Both the position numbers and the translations under genes were made by a program. Below the pieces are notes generated by a model that was not told the DNA's origin, made no database searches, and saw only the letters and a program-made list of their open reading frames with translations. A stretch of 64,000 nt of DNA from Thermococcus sp. 18S1 (lineage in GTDB: Archaea > Methanobacteriota_B > Thermococci > Thermococcales > Thermococcaceae): positions 124,001 to 188,000 of the forward strand of contig NZ_SNUU01000001.1 of the NCBI RefSeq assembly GCF_012027645.1, in the 5' to 3' direction. The first letter of the stretch is position 1; the number at the start of each line of letters is the position of its first letter. This document shows positions 36,220 to 45,105 of the stretch, piece by piece.

Positions 36220-37614
36220 TCACTTCTTCCTCTGTCTGGCCTTCCAGTTGCTCCACTTGTAGAGGGCCGCGAGGGACTTGATGGCCCTCTCCGGCTCCGG
36301 ATAGGCCGGAATGCCCTCCTCGTTGAGCATGTCGATGGCTTCCTTGGCTTCTATGCCACCGACGATTGCAACGACGAGGGGCTTCTTCCTGCCGCTCTCG
36401 TTGTACTCGCGGATGACGATCTTGGCCAGGTCGCGCGGGTCGAGCACAGCAGTCTGGCAGTAGAGCACAGCCACGGCGTGCATGTTCGGGTTGGCGAGAG
36501 CGTCGCGAACAGCTCCCTCGTAGCTCTCCGCGCCGGCCATACCGGTGAGGTCAACCGGGTTCTTGTAGCTTCCGAAGGGCGGCATGTGGTTGGCGAAGAC
36601 CTTGAGCTCCTCGAGGTCGTCGTAGAGGTGCAGTCCCTCCTCCTCGGCGGCATCGGTGGCCATAACTCCTATTCCACCGCCGTTGGTGAGGATGACGACG
36701 TTCTCTCCCTCGGGCTCCGGAAGGTTGCTCAGAGTCCTGGCCCAGTCGAAGGCCTCTCCAATGGTGAGGGCCCTGAGAACACCGCTCTGCTTGAAGGCGG
36801 CGGTGTAGATGCTGTCGGCACCGGCGAGCGAACCGGTGTGGGAAGCGGCTGCCTTGGCACCGCGCTCGCTCCTTCCGGCCTTGATGATGATAATCGGCTT
36901 CTCCATGCTGACCTCCCTGGCGACCTCCATGAAGCGCCTTCCGTCCTTGACGCCCTCCATGTAGATGAGGATGGCCTTGGTGTTGTCGTCCTCCTTGAAG
37001 AACTCGAGCAGGTCGGCGTCGTCTATATCGCTCTTGTTTCCGACGCTGACGACGGCCGAGAGACCAACCTTCTCGAGGATGGTCCAGCCCATGAGGGCTA
37101 TTCCGAGAGCTCCGCTCTGGCTGATGAGGGCCAGGTTGCCCGGCATGACGTCAGTCGGGCCGAAGGTGGCGTTGAGCTTGTCCGGGGTGTAGACGACACC
37201 GAAGATGTTCGGACCGAGGATCCTCATGCCGTACTTGTGGGCGGTCTCGACTATCTGCCTCTCGACCTTCTTGCCCTCCTCACCGAGCTCGCCGAAGCCC
37301 GAGCTGATGATCGGGAGGACCTTAACACCCTTCTTTCCAGCCTCCTCGACGACCTGCGGGACGAACTTGGCCGGGACGATTATGACGGCCATGTCAACCT
37401 CGTCCGGAACGTCGAGGATGCTCTTGTAGGACTTGAACTTCTTCCCGTTTATCTCTATCTCAACACCCTTAACGTTGACCGGGTATATCTTGCCCTCGTA
37501 GCCGTACTCAACGAGGTTCTTCATAACAGCGTAGCCTATCTTGCCCGGCTTCTCCGAAGCGCCGATAACGGCGATGCTCTTCGGCCTGAAAAGTGCCTCA
37601 AGGTTCCTGTCCAT
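36220..37614 (-). CDS. acdA: ADP-forming acetyl-CoA synthetase, alpha subunit
   Basis: 464 residues. CoA-binding domain (FRPKSIAVIGASEKPGKIGYAVMKNL), succinyl-CoA ligase-like domain with GPNIFGVV, SQSGALGIALM and the phospho-histidine motif AASHTGSLAG, ending GGIEAKEAI and ERAIKSLAALYKW. With its separate beta subunit it turns acetyl-CoA (or branched acyl-CoA) plus ADP and phosphate into acid plus ATP, the main substrate-level phosphorylation of Thermococcales. ATG at 37614 follows AGGTGATTGAG. The beta subunit is not in the window, as usual for the order. TATA AGTTATAACC near 37668. Confidence 0.95.
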   Translation of the reverse strand: MDRNLEALFRPKSIAVIGASEKPGKIGYAVMKNLVEYGYEGKIYPVNVKGVEIEINGKKFKSYKSILDVPDEVDMAVIIVPAKFVPQVVEEAGKKGVKVLPIISSGFGELGEEGKKVERQIVETAHKYGMRILGPNIFGVVYTPDKLNATFGPTDVMPGNLALISQSGALGIALMGWTILEKVGLSAVVSVGNKSDIDDADLLEFFKEDDNTKAILIYMEGVKDGRRFMEVAREVSMEKPIIIIKAGRSERGAKAAASHTGSLAGADSIYTAAFKQSGVLRALTIGEAFDWARTLSNLPEPEGENVVILTNGGGIGVMATDAAEEEGLHLYDDLEELKVFANHMPPFGSYKNPVDLTGMAGAESYEGAVRDALANPNMHAVAVLYCQTAVLDPRDLAKIVIREYNESGRKKPLVVAIVGGIEAKEAIDMLNEEGIPAYPEPERAIKSLAALYKWSNWKARQRKK

Positions 37615-37809
37615 CTCAATCACCTCACTCCGATGAGAGTCACATTTTCCCGTCCGTAAAAGCGGTTATAACTTTTCTCCTCTCTTTTTGACGATAGGAA
37701 ACTCGACGGACGTTAAAGAACCAGAGGTTGGACACCGTTGATTCAGAACCCCGGGAACTTCGAAATACTTATTAGGTTCTTTGTCTAAATATATGGCCCA
37801 GGTGGTAAC

Positions 37810-38298
37810 GTGCGGACTTTTGGAAACAGGATAGAGCGCAGAGCCCTCCGCCTGCTGAGCATTCTCTTCGACTTCGTCGTGATAGCCCTGGGCACCCTGA
37901 CCATGCTCTACGTCGTCAGGATGATATGGGACCTCGCGGTAAACTCGCTTATCCATTTCGCTCCGGAAGACGCCCTCCAGGGCATAGTTCTCATCCTGAT
38001 ATTCCTTGAGATCTTCGAGATAATCGTCATGTACATCATCTACCATCACGTCCCGATGAAAAACGTCGTGGAAATCGGCGTGCTGGCGCTCGTGAAGGAA
38101 CTCCTCATAACACTCGACCTCACGGAGCTCGGCTGGCAGGTGCTCTTCGGTATGGCAGCCCTTATAGCCGCGATGGGCTGGGTGTACACGCGGGAGAGGC
38201 AGCGGGAGGACAACTACAACCGGTTCCTCATAGAGCGGGGCATCACGGAGAAGGATGTGGACGACCTGACGAAGACCCTGGATGAGACAAAGGTATAG
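37810..38298 (+). CDS. PsiE-like membrane protein
   Basis: 162 residues with four membrane helices (about 14-36, 51-76, 86-105 and 111-130). The Arg/Glu-rich loop VRMIWDLAVNSLIHFAPEDALQGIVLILIFLEIFEIIVMYI resembles the PsiE (phosphate-starvation-inducible E) family, whose biochemical role is unknown. GTG start at 37810 follows GGTGGTAAC, with TATA CTAAATATATGG about 30 bases upstream. Followed by fen on the same strand after 48 bases that contain their own TATA. Confidence 0.82.
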   Translation: MRTFGNRIERRALRLLSILFDFVVIALGTLTMLYVVRMIWDLAVNSLIHFAPEDALQGIVLILIFLEIFEIIVMYIIYHHVPMKNVVEIGVLALVKELLITLDLTELGWQVLFGMAALIAAMGWVYTRERQREDNYNRFLIERGITEKDVDDLTKTLDETKV

Positions 38299-38346
38299 AC
38301 AAACCCTAAATAGCCCCATGACTTTCTTTCTCCAAGGGGTGATCGT

Positions 38347-39372
38347 ATGGGAGTACAGATAGGCGAGCTCGTTCCGAGGAAGGAGATAGAGCTGGAGAAC
38401 CTCTACGGCAGAAAAGTTGCCATCGACGCGTTCAATGCCATATACCAGTTCCTTTCAACCATAAGACAGCGCGATGGAACGCCGCTCATGGACTCCCGCG
38501 GAAGGATAACCTCCCACCTGAGCGGCCTCTTCTACAGGAACATCAACCTTATGGAGGCAGGGATAAAGCCGGCGTACGTTTTCGACGGAAAGCCCCCGGA
38601 GTTCAAGAAGAAGGAGATAGAGAAGCGCCGCGAGGCGAGGGAAGAGGCCGAGGAGAAGTGGTACGAGGCTCTGGAGCGCGGCGACCTTGAGGAGGCCAAA
38701 AAGTACGCGATGCGCGCAACCAAGGTCAACGAGGGGCTGATAAACGACGCCAAGAGGCTCCTTGAGCTGATGGGAATTCCCGTAATTCAGGCGCCGAGCG
38801 AGGGTGAGGCCCAGGCCGCCTACATGGCCGCCAGGAAGAAGGTCTACGCTTCCGCGAGTCAGGACTATGACTCGCTTCTCTTTGGAGCCCCCAGACTGGT
38901 GAGGAACGTCACGATAACCGGCAGGAGAAAGCTCCCCGGAAAGAACGTCTATGTTGAGGTCAGGCCGGAGCTTATAGTTCTGGAGGAAGTTCTCAAGGAG
39001 CTCGGCATAGACCGGGAGAAGCTCATAGAGATGGCCATACTGGTCGGCACGGACTACAATCCCGGTGGAATAAAGGGCATCGGGCCCAAGAAGGCCCTCA
39101 CCATAGTCAAGCGCAGCAAAGACCCGCTGAAGAAGTACAACAAGGACAGCGAGGTTGACCTCTACGCGATAAAGGAGTTCTTCCTGCACCCGCCGGCCAC
39201 GGACGAATACGAGCTCAAGTGGCGCGAACCGGACGAGGAGGGAATCCTCAAGTTCCTCTGCGATGAGCACGACTTCAGCGAGGAGAGGGTGAAGAACGGT
39301 CTTGAGAGGCTGAAAAAGGCGGTAAAGGCGGGGAAACAGGCGACGCTGGAAAGCTGGTTCGGGAAGCGCTGA
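38347..39372 (+). CDS. fen: Flap endonuclease FEN1
   Basis: 341 residues, the normal archaeal length. Removes 5' flaps during Okazaki fragment maturation and repair. N-region [32 protein letters not shown]-region [31 protein letters not shown] with catalytic acids, [21 protein letters not shown] (H3TH), and a C-terminal PCNA-interacting motif [22 protein letters not shown] precedes the ATG; TATA CCTAAATAG upstream. Confidence 0.98.
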   Translation: MGVQIGELVPRKEIELENLYGRKVAIDAFNAIYQFLSTIRQRDGTPLMDSRGRITSHLSGLFYRNINLMEAGIKPAYVFDGKPPEFKKKEIEKRREAREEAEEKWYEALERGDLEEAKKYAMRATKVNEGLINDAKRLLELMGIPVIQAPSEGEAQAAYMAARKKVYASASQDYDSLLFGAPRLVRNVTITGRRKLPGKNVYVEVRPELIVLEEVLKELGIDREKLIEMAILVGTDYNPGGIKGIGPKKALTIVKRSKDPLKKYNKDSEVDLYAIKEFFLHPPATDEYELKWREPDEEGILKFLCDEHDFSEERVKNGLERLKKAVKAGKQATLESWFGKR

Positions 39373-39386
39373 CCCTTTTCTTTTCC

Positions 39387-40286
39387 TCAAACCGGAATCT
39401 TCAGGTTGAGCTTGTCCACAAGCTCCTTGTAGCGGTTTCTGACGGTGACCTCTGTGACGCGCGCTACCTCGGCCACCTCGCGCTGGGTTCTCTTCTCGTC
39501 CTCCAGCAGGCCGGCGATGTAGAGTGCAGCCGCGACCAGGCCGGCCGGGCTCTTTCCGCTTGTGAGTCCGCGGTCGTAGGCCTCCTCCAGTATCGCGATG
39601 GCCCTTCTTCTGACACGTTCGCTCATGCCGAGTTCGTCGGCGAACTTGTTGACGTAGTCGGTTGGCTTGACAAAGAGCTTCTTCGGAGTGAGGTTCAGGT
39701 TCCTGGCTATGAAGCGGAAGCTCCTTCCTATCTCCTTCTTGTCAACGCGGGATATGTCGGCTATCTCGTCGAGGGTTCTCGGAACCTTCAGAAGCCTGCA
39801 GGATGCGTAAACGCACGCCGCTATTACGCTTTCAATTGAACGGCCCCTTATAAGCCCCTTTCTCACGGCCTCACGGTAGAGCCTCGCGGCCTCCTCCTCG
39901 ACGTGCCTCGGGAGCTTCAGCTGGGAGGCGATTCTATCCAGCTCACTCAGGGCAAAGGCCAGGTTACGCTCGGCGGCGTCGCTGACGCGGAGGCGGCTCT
40001 GCCACTTCCTGAGCCTGTACATCTTCTCACGCATCAGCCCGGAGAGGTTCCTGTCGATGCCGATGTCGGTTGAGAGTCCCTTGTCGTGAAGGAGAATGCT
40101 CTCAGGGGCTCCAACGCGGGCACGCTTCTCCCTCTGACTGGCGTCAAAAGCGCGCCACTCCGGTCCCGTATCAACGACGTTTTCCTCAATAACGTAACCG
40201 CAAACCTTACAGATTATCTCGCCCCTACCCGGGTCGTATATGAACTCCGTCGAGCCGCAGACCGGGCAAACCCTACGATTGCTCAC
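39387..40286 (-). CDS. tfb: Transcription initiation factor TFB
   Basis: 299 residues. Zinc ribbon C7-x2-C10 ... C26-x2-C29, B-reader region (GPEWRAFDASQREKRARVGAPES), then two cyclin-fold repeats; the second ends with a helix-turn-helix (QREVAEVARVTEVTVRNRYKEL) that contacts the BRE. It recruits RNA polymerase to TBP-TATA. GTG start at 40286. Thermococcales often encode two TFBs; only one is in the window. Its own TATA region is enclosed in a short inverted repeat (40307-40323). Confidence 0.97.
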   Translation of the reverse strand: MSNRRVCPVCGSTEFIYDPGRGEIICKVCGYVIEENVVDTGPEWRAFDASQREKRARVGAPESILLHDKGLSTDIGIDRNLSGLMREKMYRLRKWQSRLRVSDAAERNLAFALSELDRIASQLKLPRHVEEEAARLYREAVRKGLIRGRSIESVIAACVYASCRLLKVPRTLDEIADISRVDKKEIGRSFRFIARNLNLTPKKLFVKPTDYVNKFADELGMSERVRRRAIAILEEAYDRGLTSGKSPAGLVAAALYIAGLLEDEKRTQREVAEVARVTEVTVRNRYKELVDKLNLKIPV

Positions 40287-40306
40287 TCCAACACCCCCAA
40301 CCGGCC

Positions 40307-40323
40307 GGCTATTTTATATAGCC
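40307..40323 (-). promoter_or_regulatory. Inverted repeat over the tfb TATA
   Basis: GGCTAT and ATAGCC flank five bases (TTTAT on the plus strand), covering a TATA-like TATATAAAATAG 25-35 bases before the tfb start. A second TATA-like TTTATAAGG lies just upstream inside the end of the preceding gene. Symmetry at the promoter of a general factor suggests autoregulation, but a 6-bp arm may be chance. Confidence 0.4.
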
Positions 40324-40324
40324 C

Positions 40325-40603
40325 TTATAAACCTTCGCCTTTTTTAACCACGTAGCGGAGTAACCAGGCGAGGTCCTCGCGCTTGAAGGTTATCCGCTCC
40401 AGAACCCGGACGTCCCAGTCCTCCTCAACGATGTTCGCGTAAATCCAGAGGAAAACGGGGTCGTCGTCGGTTCCAACGTGGAGGTTGCGGTAGAGAAGAT
40501 CGACCGTCCCGTCCTTGTTCTTCTTAACCGAGACGGCCTTCCAGGTGTCCAGACTAACCTCTCCCTTTTCGTCAAGGATATCCACTATCTGCTTGGCGTC
40601 CAT
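40325..40603 (-). CDS. Conserved small archaeal protein (92 aa)
   Basis: 92 residues from the ATG at 40603, which follows GGAAGGTGA. Acidic, alpha/beta: MDAKQIVDILDEKGEVSLDTWKAVSVKK, then YRNLHVGTDDDPVFLWIYANIVEEDWDVRVLERITFKREDLAWLLRYVVKK. No cysteine, no membrane helix. It sits 17 bases after the PDCD5-type gene and before tfb, so it shares an operon with the first. The family is unknown to me, but its fixed-looking position among information-processing genes suggests a translation or transcription role (inference). Confidence 0.78.
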   Translation of the reverse strand: MDAKQIVDILDEKGEVSLDTWKAVSVKKNKDGTVDLLYRNLHVGTDDDPVFLWIYANIVEEDWDVRVLERITFKREDLAWLLRYVVKKGEGL

Positions 40604-40620
40604 TGGGTCACCTTCCGGGC

Positions 40621-40959
40621 TCACCACTTAATCGTGTAGTCCCTGCGCGTTCTCTCGTCTATTTGCGCCAGAATCCTCTTGAGCTTGGCGTCGTCGATGG
40701 GCTCCCTTATCTGGCCCGCCTGATAGAGCTGAACCAGAACGAGCTCAACCTGTCTCGCAAGCTCTGGCTTGACGAGCTTAACCCTGCCGAGCCTCTCCCT
40801 GGCCTCGGGGGTGAGAATTCTCCGCATTATGGCATCGAGCTGGGCCTCAAGCTCCATCTCCTGCCTCAAAGCCTCCTCCTGGGCCTTCTGCTGTTCAAGA
40901 TACTTCTTCTGGAGTTCCATGAGTTTGCGCTTCCTGATTTCCTCTATGTCCTCAGCCAT
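40621..40959 (-). CDS. PDCD5-type DNA-binding protein
   Basis: 112 residues. A long basic-acidic helix (IEEIRKRKLMELQKKYLEQQKAQEEALRQEMELEAQLDAIMRRILTPEARERLGRVKLVKPELARQVELVLVQLYQAGQI) is the archaeal PDCD5/TFAR19 family signature. Relatives bind DNA and nascent-chain or prefoldin partners. ATG at 40959 is supported by GGAGGTGAGGGCC; TATA GCCTTTTAACC at about 40995-41005. First gene of a two-gene operon. Confidence 0.93.
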   Translation of the reverse strand: MAEDIEEIRKRKLMELQKKYLEQQKAQEEALRQEMELEAQLDAIMRRILTPEARERLGRVKLVKPELARQVELVLVQLYQAGQIREPIDDAKLKRILAQIDERTRRDYTIKW

Positions 40960-41018
40960 GGCCCTCACCTCCGGGTTAAGATTGGGGAGGGGGTTAAAAG
41001 GCTTTGCGTTTCAGGGCC

Positions 41019-41996
41019 TCATCTTCTCCTCAGGGTCAGGATGAGAACCGCCACCCCGAGGATGGCCACCACAAGCCACACCGCCGTTTTAAAGCCCCCA
41101 AAGGGTTCAGAGCCGTCAGAACATTGGGGATATCTGAAATCGACCAGCTTGGGCCAGGAGGATGAGGACCACGTATGAGCGGGTTCTAGGAAGGTATACT
41201 CCGTGAGACGTTCGCCGCGATAGAAGAGCAATGGAACTTCCGAGGGGTTCTCAATGGGAGTCGAGCTGTTGTCTAAGTGGTGACCGGAAACATAGTAGAT
41301 GAGCACTCCACCGGCGACCGGAACTGCGGCGAGATGCTCAATGTCTTGCATGGAGTAGTATTCCTCCAGCTCCGCGATGGGTATCTCGTACCGCTCTCCG
41401 GTACCCTCAACCACGAGGCTTTGACCGGAGATGCTGACGTTGAACTTGGGTGGAACGTAAGAGACGTGCTCCCCTGCGGGCTCGTTTACCCCAAAGAAAG
41501 CGTCTTCGGTAACGTGGTAAACCTCGAACGTCCCGTTGCGGTGGGCAACGTAAACGTCCGGGGGATTGAGCCTCATACTTCCGGAATCCTGACGGAGCTC
41601 GCCCAGCGTGCGAACGCATTTCTCTCCAGGCATGAACCAGAACAGGTGGGTGCCGTTGAAGACGAGCCAAGCGTTGGCGGGCAGATCCGGGGAACCTGGA
41701 GGTACAAAGGCGACCGGCAAGTCCTCGGCGTATCCTGATCTCCCAACGTATCTCAGAGAGCTGCCGTTGAAGTGGTAGATATCAATCCAAGCGGAGACCG
41801 GTGAGGATGGACAGCACGGCCCAGTTCCGGGGCACCGGCACTGATGGTCATAGAGCCACCAAGTGGCCAGCAGGAAAGCGTCCTCGCCGTTGGAGATGAC
41901 CGTTATGGAGCCCAGACGGAACTCTCCGGCACTCGCAAGAGGGAGGATGAGCAGATACAGCACAGCAAGAACCGTGAGGGTTTTTCTCAGCGGCAT
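41019..41996 (-). CDS. Secreted, C-terminally anchored hypothetical protein
   Basis: 325 residues. Signal peptide at 5-23 (TLTVLAVLYLLILPLASAG), a long beta-rich body with paired cysteines (HQCRCPGTGPCCPSSP, about 52-67; GEKCVRT; YPQCSDGS), and a C-terminal helix TAVWLVVAILGVAVLILTLRRR at 304-325 that ends in three Arg, the layout of an archaeosortase-like or simple tail anchor. The Cys-Gly-Pro of CGP-CTERM signals is missing. Probable cell-surface protein; function unknown. Confidence 0.75.
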   Translation of the reverse strand: MPLRKTLTVLAVLYLLILPLASAGEFRLGSITVISNGEDAFLLATWWLYDHQCRCPGTGPCCPSSPVSAWIDIYHFNGSSLRYVGRSGYAEDLPVAFVPPGSPDLPANAWLVFNGTHLFWFMPGEKCVRTLGELRQDSGSMRLNPPDVYVAHRNGTFEVYHVTEDAFFGVNEPAGEHVSYVPPKFNVSISGQSLVVEGTGERYEIPIAELEEYYSMQDIEHLAAVPVAGGVLIYYVSGHHLDNSSTPIENPSEVPLLFYRGERLTEYTFLEPAHTWSSSSWPKLVDFRYPQCSDGSEPFGGFKTAVWLVVAILGVAVLILTLRRR

Positions 41997-42122
41997 ATCC
42001 TCACCTGATGTAGCGTTCTGAGTATCAACCGGAACCCATAGAAAAATTCAAGGCAGTGCTAAAAACATTTCCTGGCATAGAAAGCCCGCAGAAGGGGACA
42101 GAGGTTTGAAAAAAGGCCGAGC

Positions 42123-42575
42123 TCAGTACTTCTTGAGCTCGGGAATCTGCTCCTCAAGCTCCTTCTTGAGCTCGGTGGCGATCTTGTCGAGGAAGCTCTG
42201 TCCCTGCGGGGTGACGGTCCTTCCCTCACCCGGAACCTTCTGGACAAAGCCGGCGGCCTCGAGCTGCTGGAGGGCCTTCCTGATGATGCTTCCTCCGGCC
42301 TTGTAGAAGTGCTCCGGGGCGTGACCGCGGTTCTTCCTGCCGCCGTACCAGGTCCTGAGTCTCTCGATGCCGACCGGGCCGTCGACGTAGACCTTCCTGA
42401 AGACGCTGGCGACCCTGTAGTACCACCAGTCGTCCTGCTCCGGGATCCTCTCCTTGTGCCTGCCGGTCTTGACGAACGGGGCCCACTCGGGCGGCTTTAT
42501 GGCCTCTATCTCCTTGAGTTTCTGCGCAACCCTCTCAACGAGCAAATCACCGGGAACGTCGTAAACAGTCGCCAT
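42123..42575 (-). CDS. rps19e: Ribosomal protein S19e
   Basis: 150 residues; archaeal/eukaryal small-subunit protein needed for late 40S-type maturation. Family signature [92 protein letters not shown]. Directly downstream of the CRM-domain gene (3-base gap), so co-transcribed. Confidence 0.98.
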   Translation of the reverse strand: MATVYDVPGDLLVERVAQKLKEIEAIKPPEWAPFVKTGRHKERIPEQDDWWYYRVASVFRKVYVDGPVGIERLRTWYGGRKNRGHAPEHFYKAGGSIIRKALQQLEAAGFVQKVPGEGRTVTPQGQSFLDKIATELKKELEEQIPELKKY

Positions 42576-42578
42576 CCT

Positions 42579-42995
42579 TCAATCCCTCCCCTTCTTGAAT
42601 TTCCTCCTGAATTGAGCGATATCGAGCTTGACTTTCTTAACGGGCTTCTCCTCCCGCTTTTCCTTCGAAAGCTCCTTTCTCTGGAGCTTCCTTAAATACT
42701 TTTCCCAACCTTCCCTCGGTTTGAACAATATAAACCTTTTGCCGCGCACGTCGATGAGTTCGCTGTCGGTCATTTCCGCGACTTTTCTGGCCAGGGCCTG
42801 CCTGTCGAGTCCAGTGTTGATAAGGGCGCCCTTCCTTATCTCGACCTTGAGGATGCCGTCCTTCTCCAGCTGAGTCTTTATCTCTTCGATGACACCCTCA
42901 TCAAGCCCTCGCTTGCCTATCCACGCGCGTGGAGGGATATCGTAGTATCTCGCCCGCACGGCGCGTCTCACCTTACCCGGTAAGCGTTTCTCCAT
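42579..42995 (-). CDS. YhbY/CRM-domain RNA-binding protein
   Basis: 138 residues. The CRM (YhbY) fold is visible: KVRRAVRARYYDIPPRAWIGKRGLDEGVIEEIKTQLEKDGILKVEIRKG, with a GKxG loop, though the last part of the archaeal protein is a basic tail (KLQRKELSKEKREEKPVKKVKLDIAQFRRKFKKGRD). Bacterial YhbY binds pre-50S. ATG at 42995 chosen with AGAGGTGAG upstream; a GTG at 43004 is in frame. Promoter TTTTATAAGG at about 43033-43042. Confidence 0.85.
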   Translation of the reverse strand: MEKRLPGKVRRAVRARYYDIPPRAWIGKRGLDEGVIEEIKTQLEKDGILKVEIRKGALINTGLDRQALARKVAEMTDSELIDVRGKRFILFKPREGWEKYLRKLQRKELSKEKREEKPVKKVKLDIAQFRRKFKKGRD

Positions 42996-43115
42996 CTCTC
43001 TCACCTCTAAGCCTCTCGCGGTTTGCTGAAGGCCTTATAAAAGTTGGCCTTTTAAAGGTGTTGGCGAACGGGTGAAGAAGCAACCAAAACAGTCAAAAAC
43101 AAAGCCAAAGGACCG

Positions 43116-43271
43116 TCACCCTTCACTCTCTTCCGTTTTCTCCCCAGTTCTCTCCTTATCCTTCCGCCCTTCTGCGGCGTTGGCTTCCATTGCCTCGGCC
43201 CTTCGGGCTTTTTTCCGCTCACGGCGGTTTTTAATGACCTTTGCGGCCACGATTTTTCTTCCAATTCCCAA
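43116..43271 (-). CDS. Small basic protein, TTG start
   Basis: 51 residues with a TTG at 43271 read as Met: (M)GIGRKIVAAKVIKNRRERKKARRAEAMEANAAEGRKDKERTGEKTEESEG. Strongly basic N-terminal half, charged disordered-looking C-terminal half. AGGTGA lies three bases before the TTG (close), and a clean TATA, CCCTTAAATAGG on the minus strand, lies at about 43301-43312. It precedes the CRM-S19e operon. Likely an RNA-binding or ribosomal-associated small protein; the start codon is the weak point. Confidence 0.6.
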   Translation of the reverse strand: MGIGRKIVAAKVIKNRRERKKARRAEAMEANAAEGRKDKERTGEKTEESEG

Positions 43272-43441
43272 TTGTCACCTACACCCAGTAAGGGAGCACC
43301 TATTTAAGGGTTTGCTTTCGAAAAATGGGGAACATTTGCCGAACCCAAAAAGTTTCTGAGATATTGATGTAAAGTTCAGATTTCCGACTGGCGAGGGGAT
43401 ACGTTTTTAATCCAGAAGCGGGAGGATGGAGGGGATGAAAA

Positions 43442-44047
43442 ATGAAGGTTCACCACCTCTACTCCGGCGGAAAGGACTCAAGCTTGAGCGCGTGGATTCT
43501 AACCAGACTCGGCTACGATGTGAGACTGGTAACCGTCAGCTTCGGCCTCCTTGACAACTGGAGCTTTGCCAGAGAGACCGCAGAAAGGCTCGGCTTCGAG
43601 CACCAGGTCGTCTATCTGCCAGAGGAGATTCTGGAGAAAGCCGCGGACATGGCGATCAAAGACGGCCACCCTAACAACGCGATTCAGTTCATCCACGGGA
43701 GGGCCCTCGAGGCTATAGCGGCGATGCCTGAAGTCGAGAGAGTCAGCGATGGGACAAGGAGGGACGACAGGGTACCTTTCCTCGACCTGCCGAAGGCTCG
43801 CTCCCTGGAGGACCGCTTCAACGTCGCTTACATAAGGCCCCTCCTCGGCCTCGGCTACAAGACGATACGGGAGCTGACTGAGAAGCTCTTCGTCGTTGAA
43901 ATCAGGGAGAGCGAGGAGCTGGAGAAGGCCGACTACGAGGTCGAGCTGAGGCACCTGCTGCGCGAAAGGGGAATCGACCCTCTGGAGATATTCCCGAAGA
44001 GGCACTACCAGTCGAGGGTTCTCGGCTGGAAGGAGAAAGGGATTTAA
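43442..44047 (+). CDS. PP-loop ATPase family protein
   Basis: 201 residues. N-terminal PP-loop HLYSGGKDSSLSAW binds ATP alpha-phosphate; further conserved stretches are HPNNAIQFIHGRALEAIA, VSDGTRRDDRVP and SLEDRFNVAYIRPLLGLGYKTI. Resembles archaeal asparagine-synthase-like/tRNA-modifying N-type ATP pyrophosphatases, but no Cys pair for thiolation is visible. TATA GTTTTTAATCC about 30 bases before the start; GGAGGGGATGA ribosome site. Substrate unknown. Confidence 0.85.
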   Translation: MKVHHLYSGGKDSSLSAWILTRLGYDVRLVTVSFGLLDNWSFARETAERLGFEHQVVYLPEEILEKAADMAIKDGHPNNAIQFIHGRALEAIAAMPEVERVSDGTRRDDRVPFLDLPKARSLEDRFNVAYIRPLLGLGYKTIRELTEKLFVVEIRESEELEKADYEVELRHLLRERGIDPLEIFPKRHYQSRVLGWKEKGI

Positions 44048-44080
44048 ATTTTCTTTCCCACTCATCCCCGGGGACGTCGA

Positions 44081-44848
44081 ATGAAAATCCTCACGGTTTC
44101 CGGTGGCAGATTTTTCTCAGGCAAATCTCGAAGACTGGTGGAGGAAATCTTCGGGAGGATCGAGGTTCTCGAGAACGCGGTCCTGTTCCCTGAGAGCGTC
44201 GAGGCCGAATACGGAAGGTTCAACGCGGCAAGTTCCGTTCTGATAGGCCCCAGAATAGGGGGAAGGGGTTCCAATTACTACACATCGGCCTGGCTCTTCG
44301 ATACATCAAGAAAGTTCGTGCCAGAGAAGAGCGTCCTCTCCAGTGAGCTCCCATTAACTCCGGCCGAATACAGGCTTGAACTCGACGTTCCTGGCTCCGG
44401 AAGGATTGAGCTGCCCGGATACAGGCTCAAAAACGGGGTTCTGCTTCTCTACATCACGCCGAGCTACAGGTTTACGTTCCCCAGCGACGTCATGACGGCA
44501 GGAGACCTGGAGGACTACGCCCAGGTATCGCTCAAACCGTCCGAGAATGGCTTCGAAGGTGAGGTCAGCATGAGCCTCCAGAAGGCCGATTACGTTGACC
44601 TCGCCCTCGTAGGCAAGATGGTCGAGGACATCGTCTTCTTCGGTGACGAACCTGGGAGGTTCACCTACGAGTTCTTAAGCGAGCCGATTCTCGTGGTGTC
44701 CCATGAGAAAATCCTTGATCCACCGAAGCTCCAGAAAGCCATGAACGACCTCTCCACGGTGAGCGGACACGGAAAATTTACGCTCAGGCTCAACGTTGGA
44801 AAGGCGAGGGAAGAAATGGAGTTCTCCGTCGGGCTGGGGGTAGAATAG
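44081..44848 (+). CDS. Conserved hypothetical protein (255 aa)
   Basis: 255 residues, no membrane helix. N-terminal part has Gly- and Arg-rich strands (SGGRFFSGKSRRLVEEIFGRIEVLENAVLF, VLIGPRIGGRGSNYYTS), centre is beta-rich (LPGYRLKNGVLLLYITPSYRFTFPSDV), and the C-terminal part has repeated basic-acidic strands ending ELREEMEFSVGLGV-like. Starts 33 bases after the PP-loop gene, with its own TATA GATTTAAATT at about 44041-44050. Not recognised; likely a Thermococcales-specific protein. Confidence 0.7.
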   Translation: MKILTVSGGRFFSGKSRRLVEEIFGRIEVLENAVLFPESVEAEYGRFNAASSVLIGPRIGGRGSNYYTSAWLFDTSRKFVPEKSVLSSELPLTPAEYRLELDVPGSGRIELPGYRLKNGVLLLYITPSYRFTFPSDVMTAGDLEDYAQVSLKPSENGFEGEVSMSLQKADYVDLALVGKMVEDIVFFGDEPGRFTYEFLSEPILVVSHEKILDPPKLQKAMNDLSTVSGHGKFTLRLNVGKAREEMEFSVGLGVE

Positions 44849-44857
44849 AAAAGGAAA

Positions 44858-45088
44858 TCAGAGCCCGCTGAGCTTTCTGACTATCGGGTTCTCGGCCTCT
44901 TCGGGCTTTATCTCCTCGACGCTCTCGATCCATATCTTGTTCCTCGGAACGCGGTGCTTGCTGCCGACCTCGGAGTAGAGTATCTCAACGACATCCTCGG
45001 CCTTGAGACCGCGGTATTCCCTGGTGAACCTCTCCCTCTTTCCGTTCCTCTCGAAAACGCCCTTAACGCGGAAGACCTTAACCTCCAT
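44858..45088 (-). CDS. rplX: Ribosomal protein L18a/LX
   Basis: 76 residues; [60 protein letters not shown] is the archaeal LX (L18Ae/L20a) signature. Last gene of the L39e-L31e-aIF6-LX operon; the typical next genes in many archaea (prefoldin alpha and ftsY) are not here, since a convergent gene follows. Confidence 0.96.
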   Translation of the reverse strand: MEVKVFRVKGVFERNGKRERFTREYRGLKAEDVVEILYSEVGSKHRVPRNKIWIESVEEIKPEEAENPIVRKLSGL

Positions 45089-45105
45089 AGCTCACACCTC
45101 CATCA

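Noticed and set aside
36214-37659. A 481-codon open frame opposite acdA
   Set aside because: Spans the same DNA as a well-supported acetyl-CoA synthetase subunit and includes its promoter; a shadow frame.
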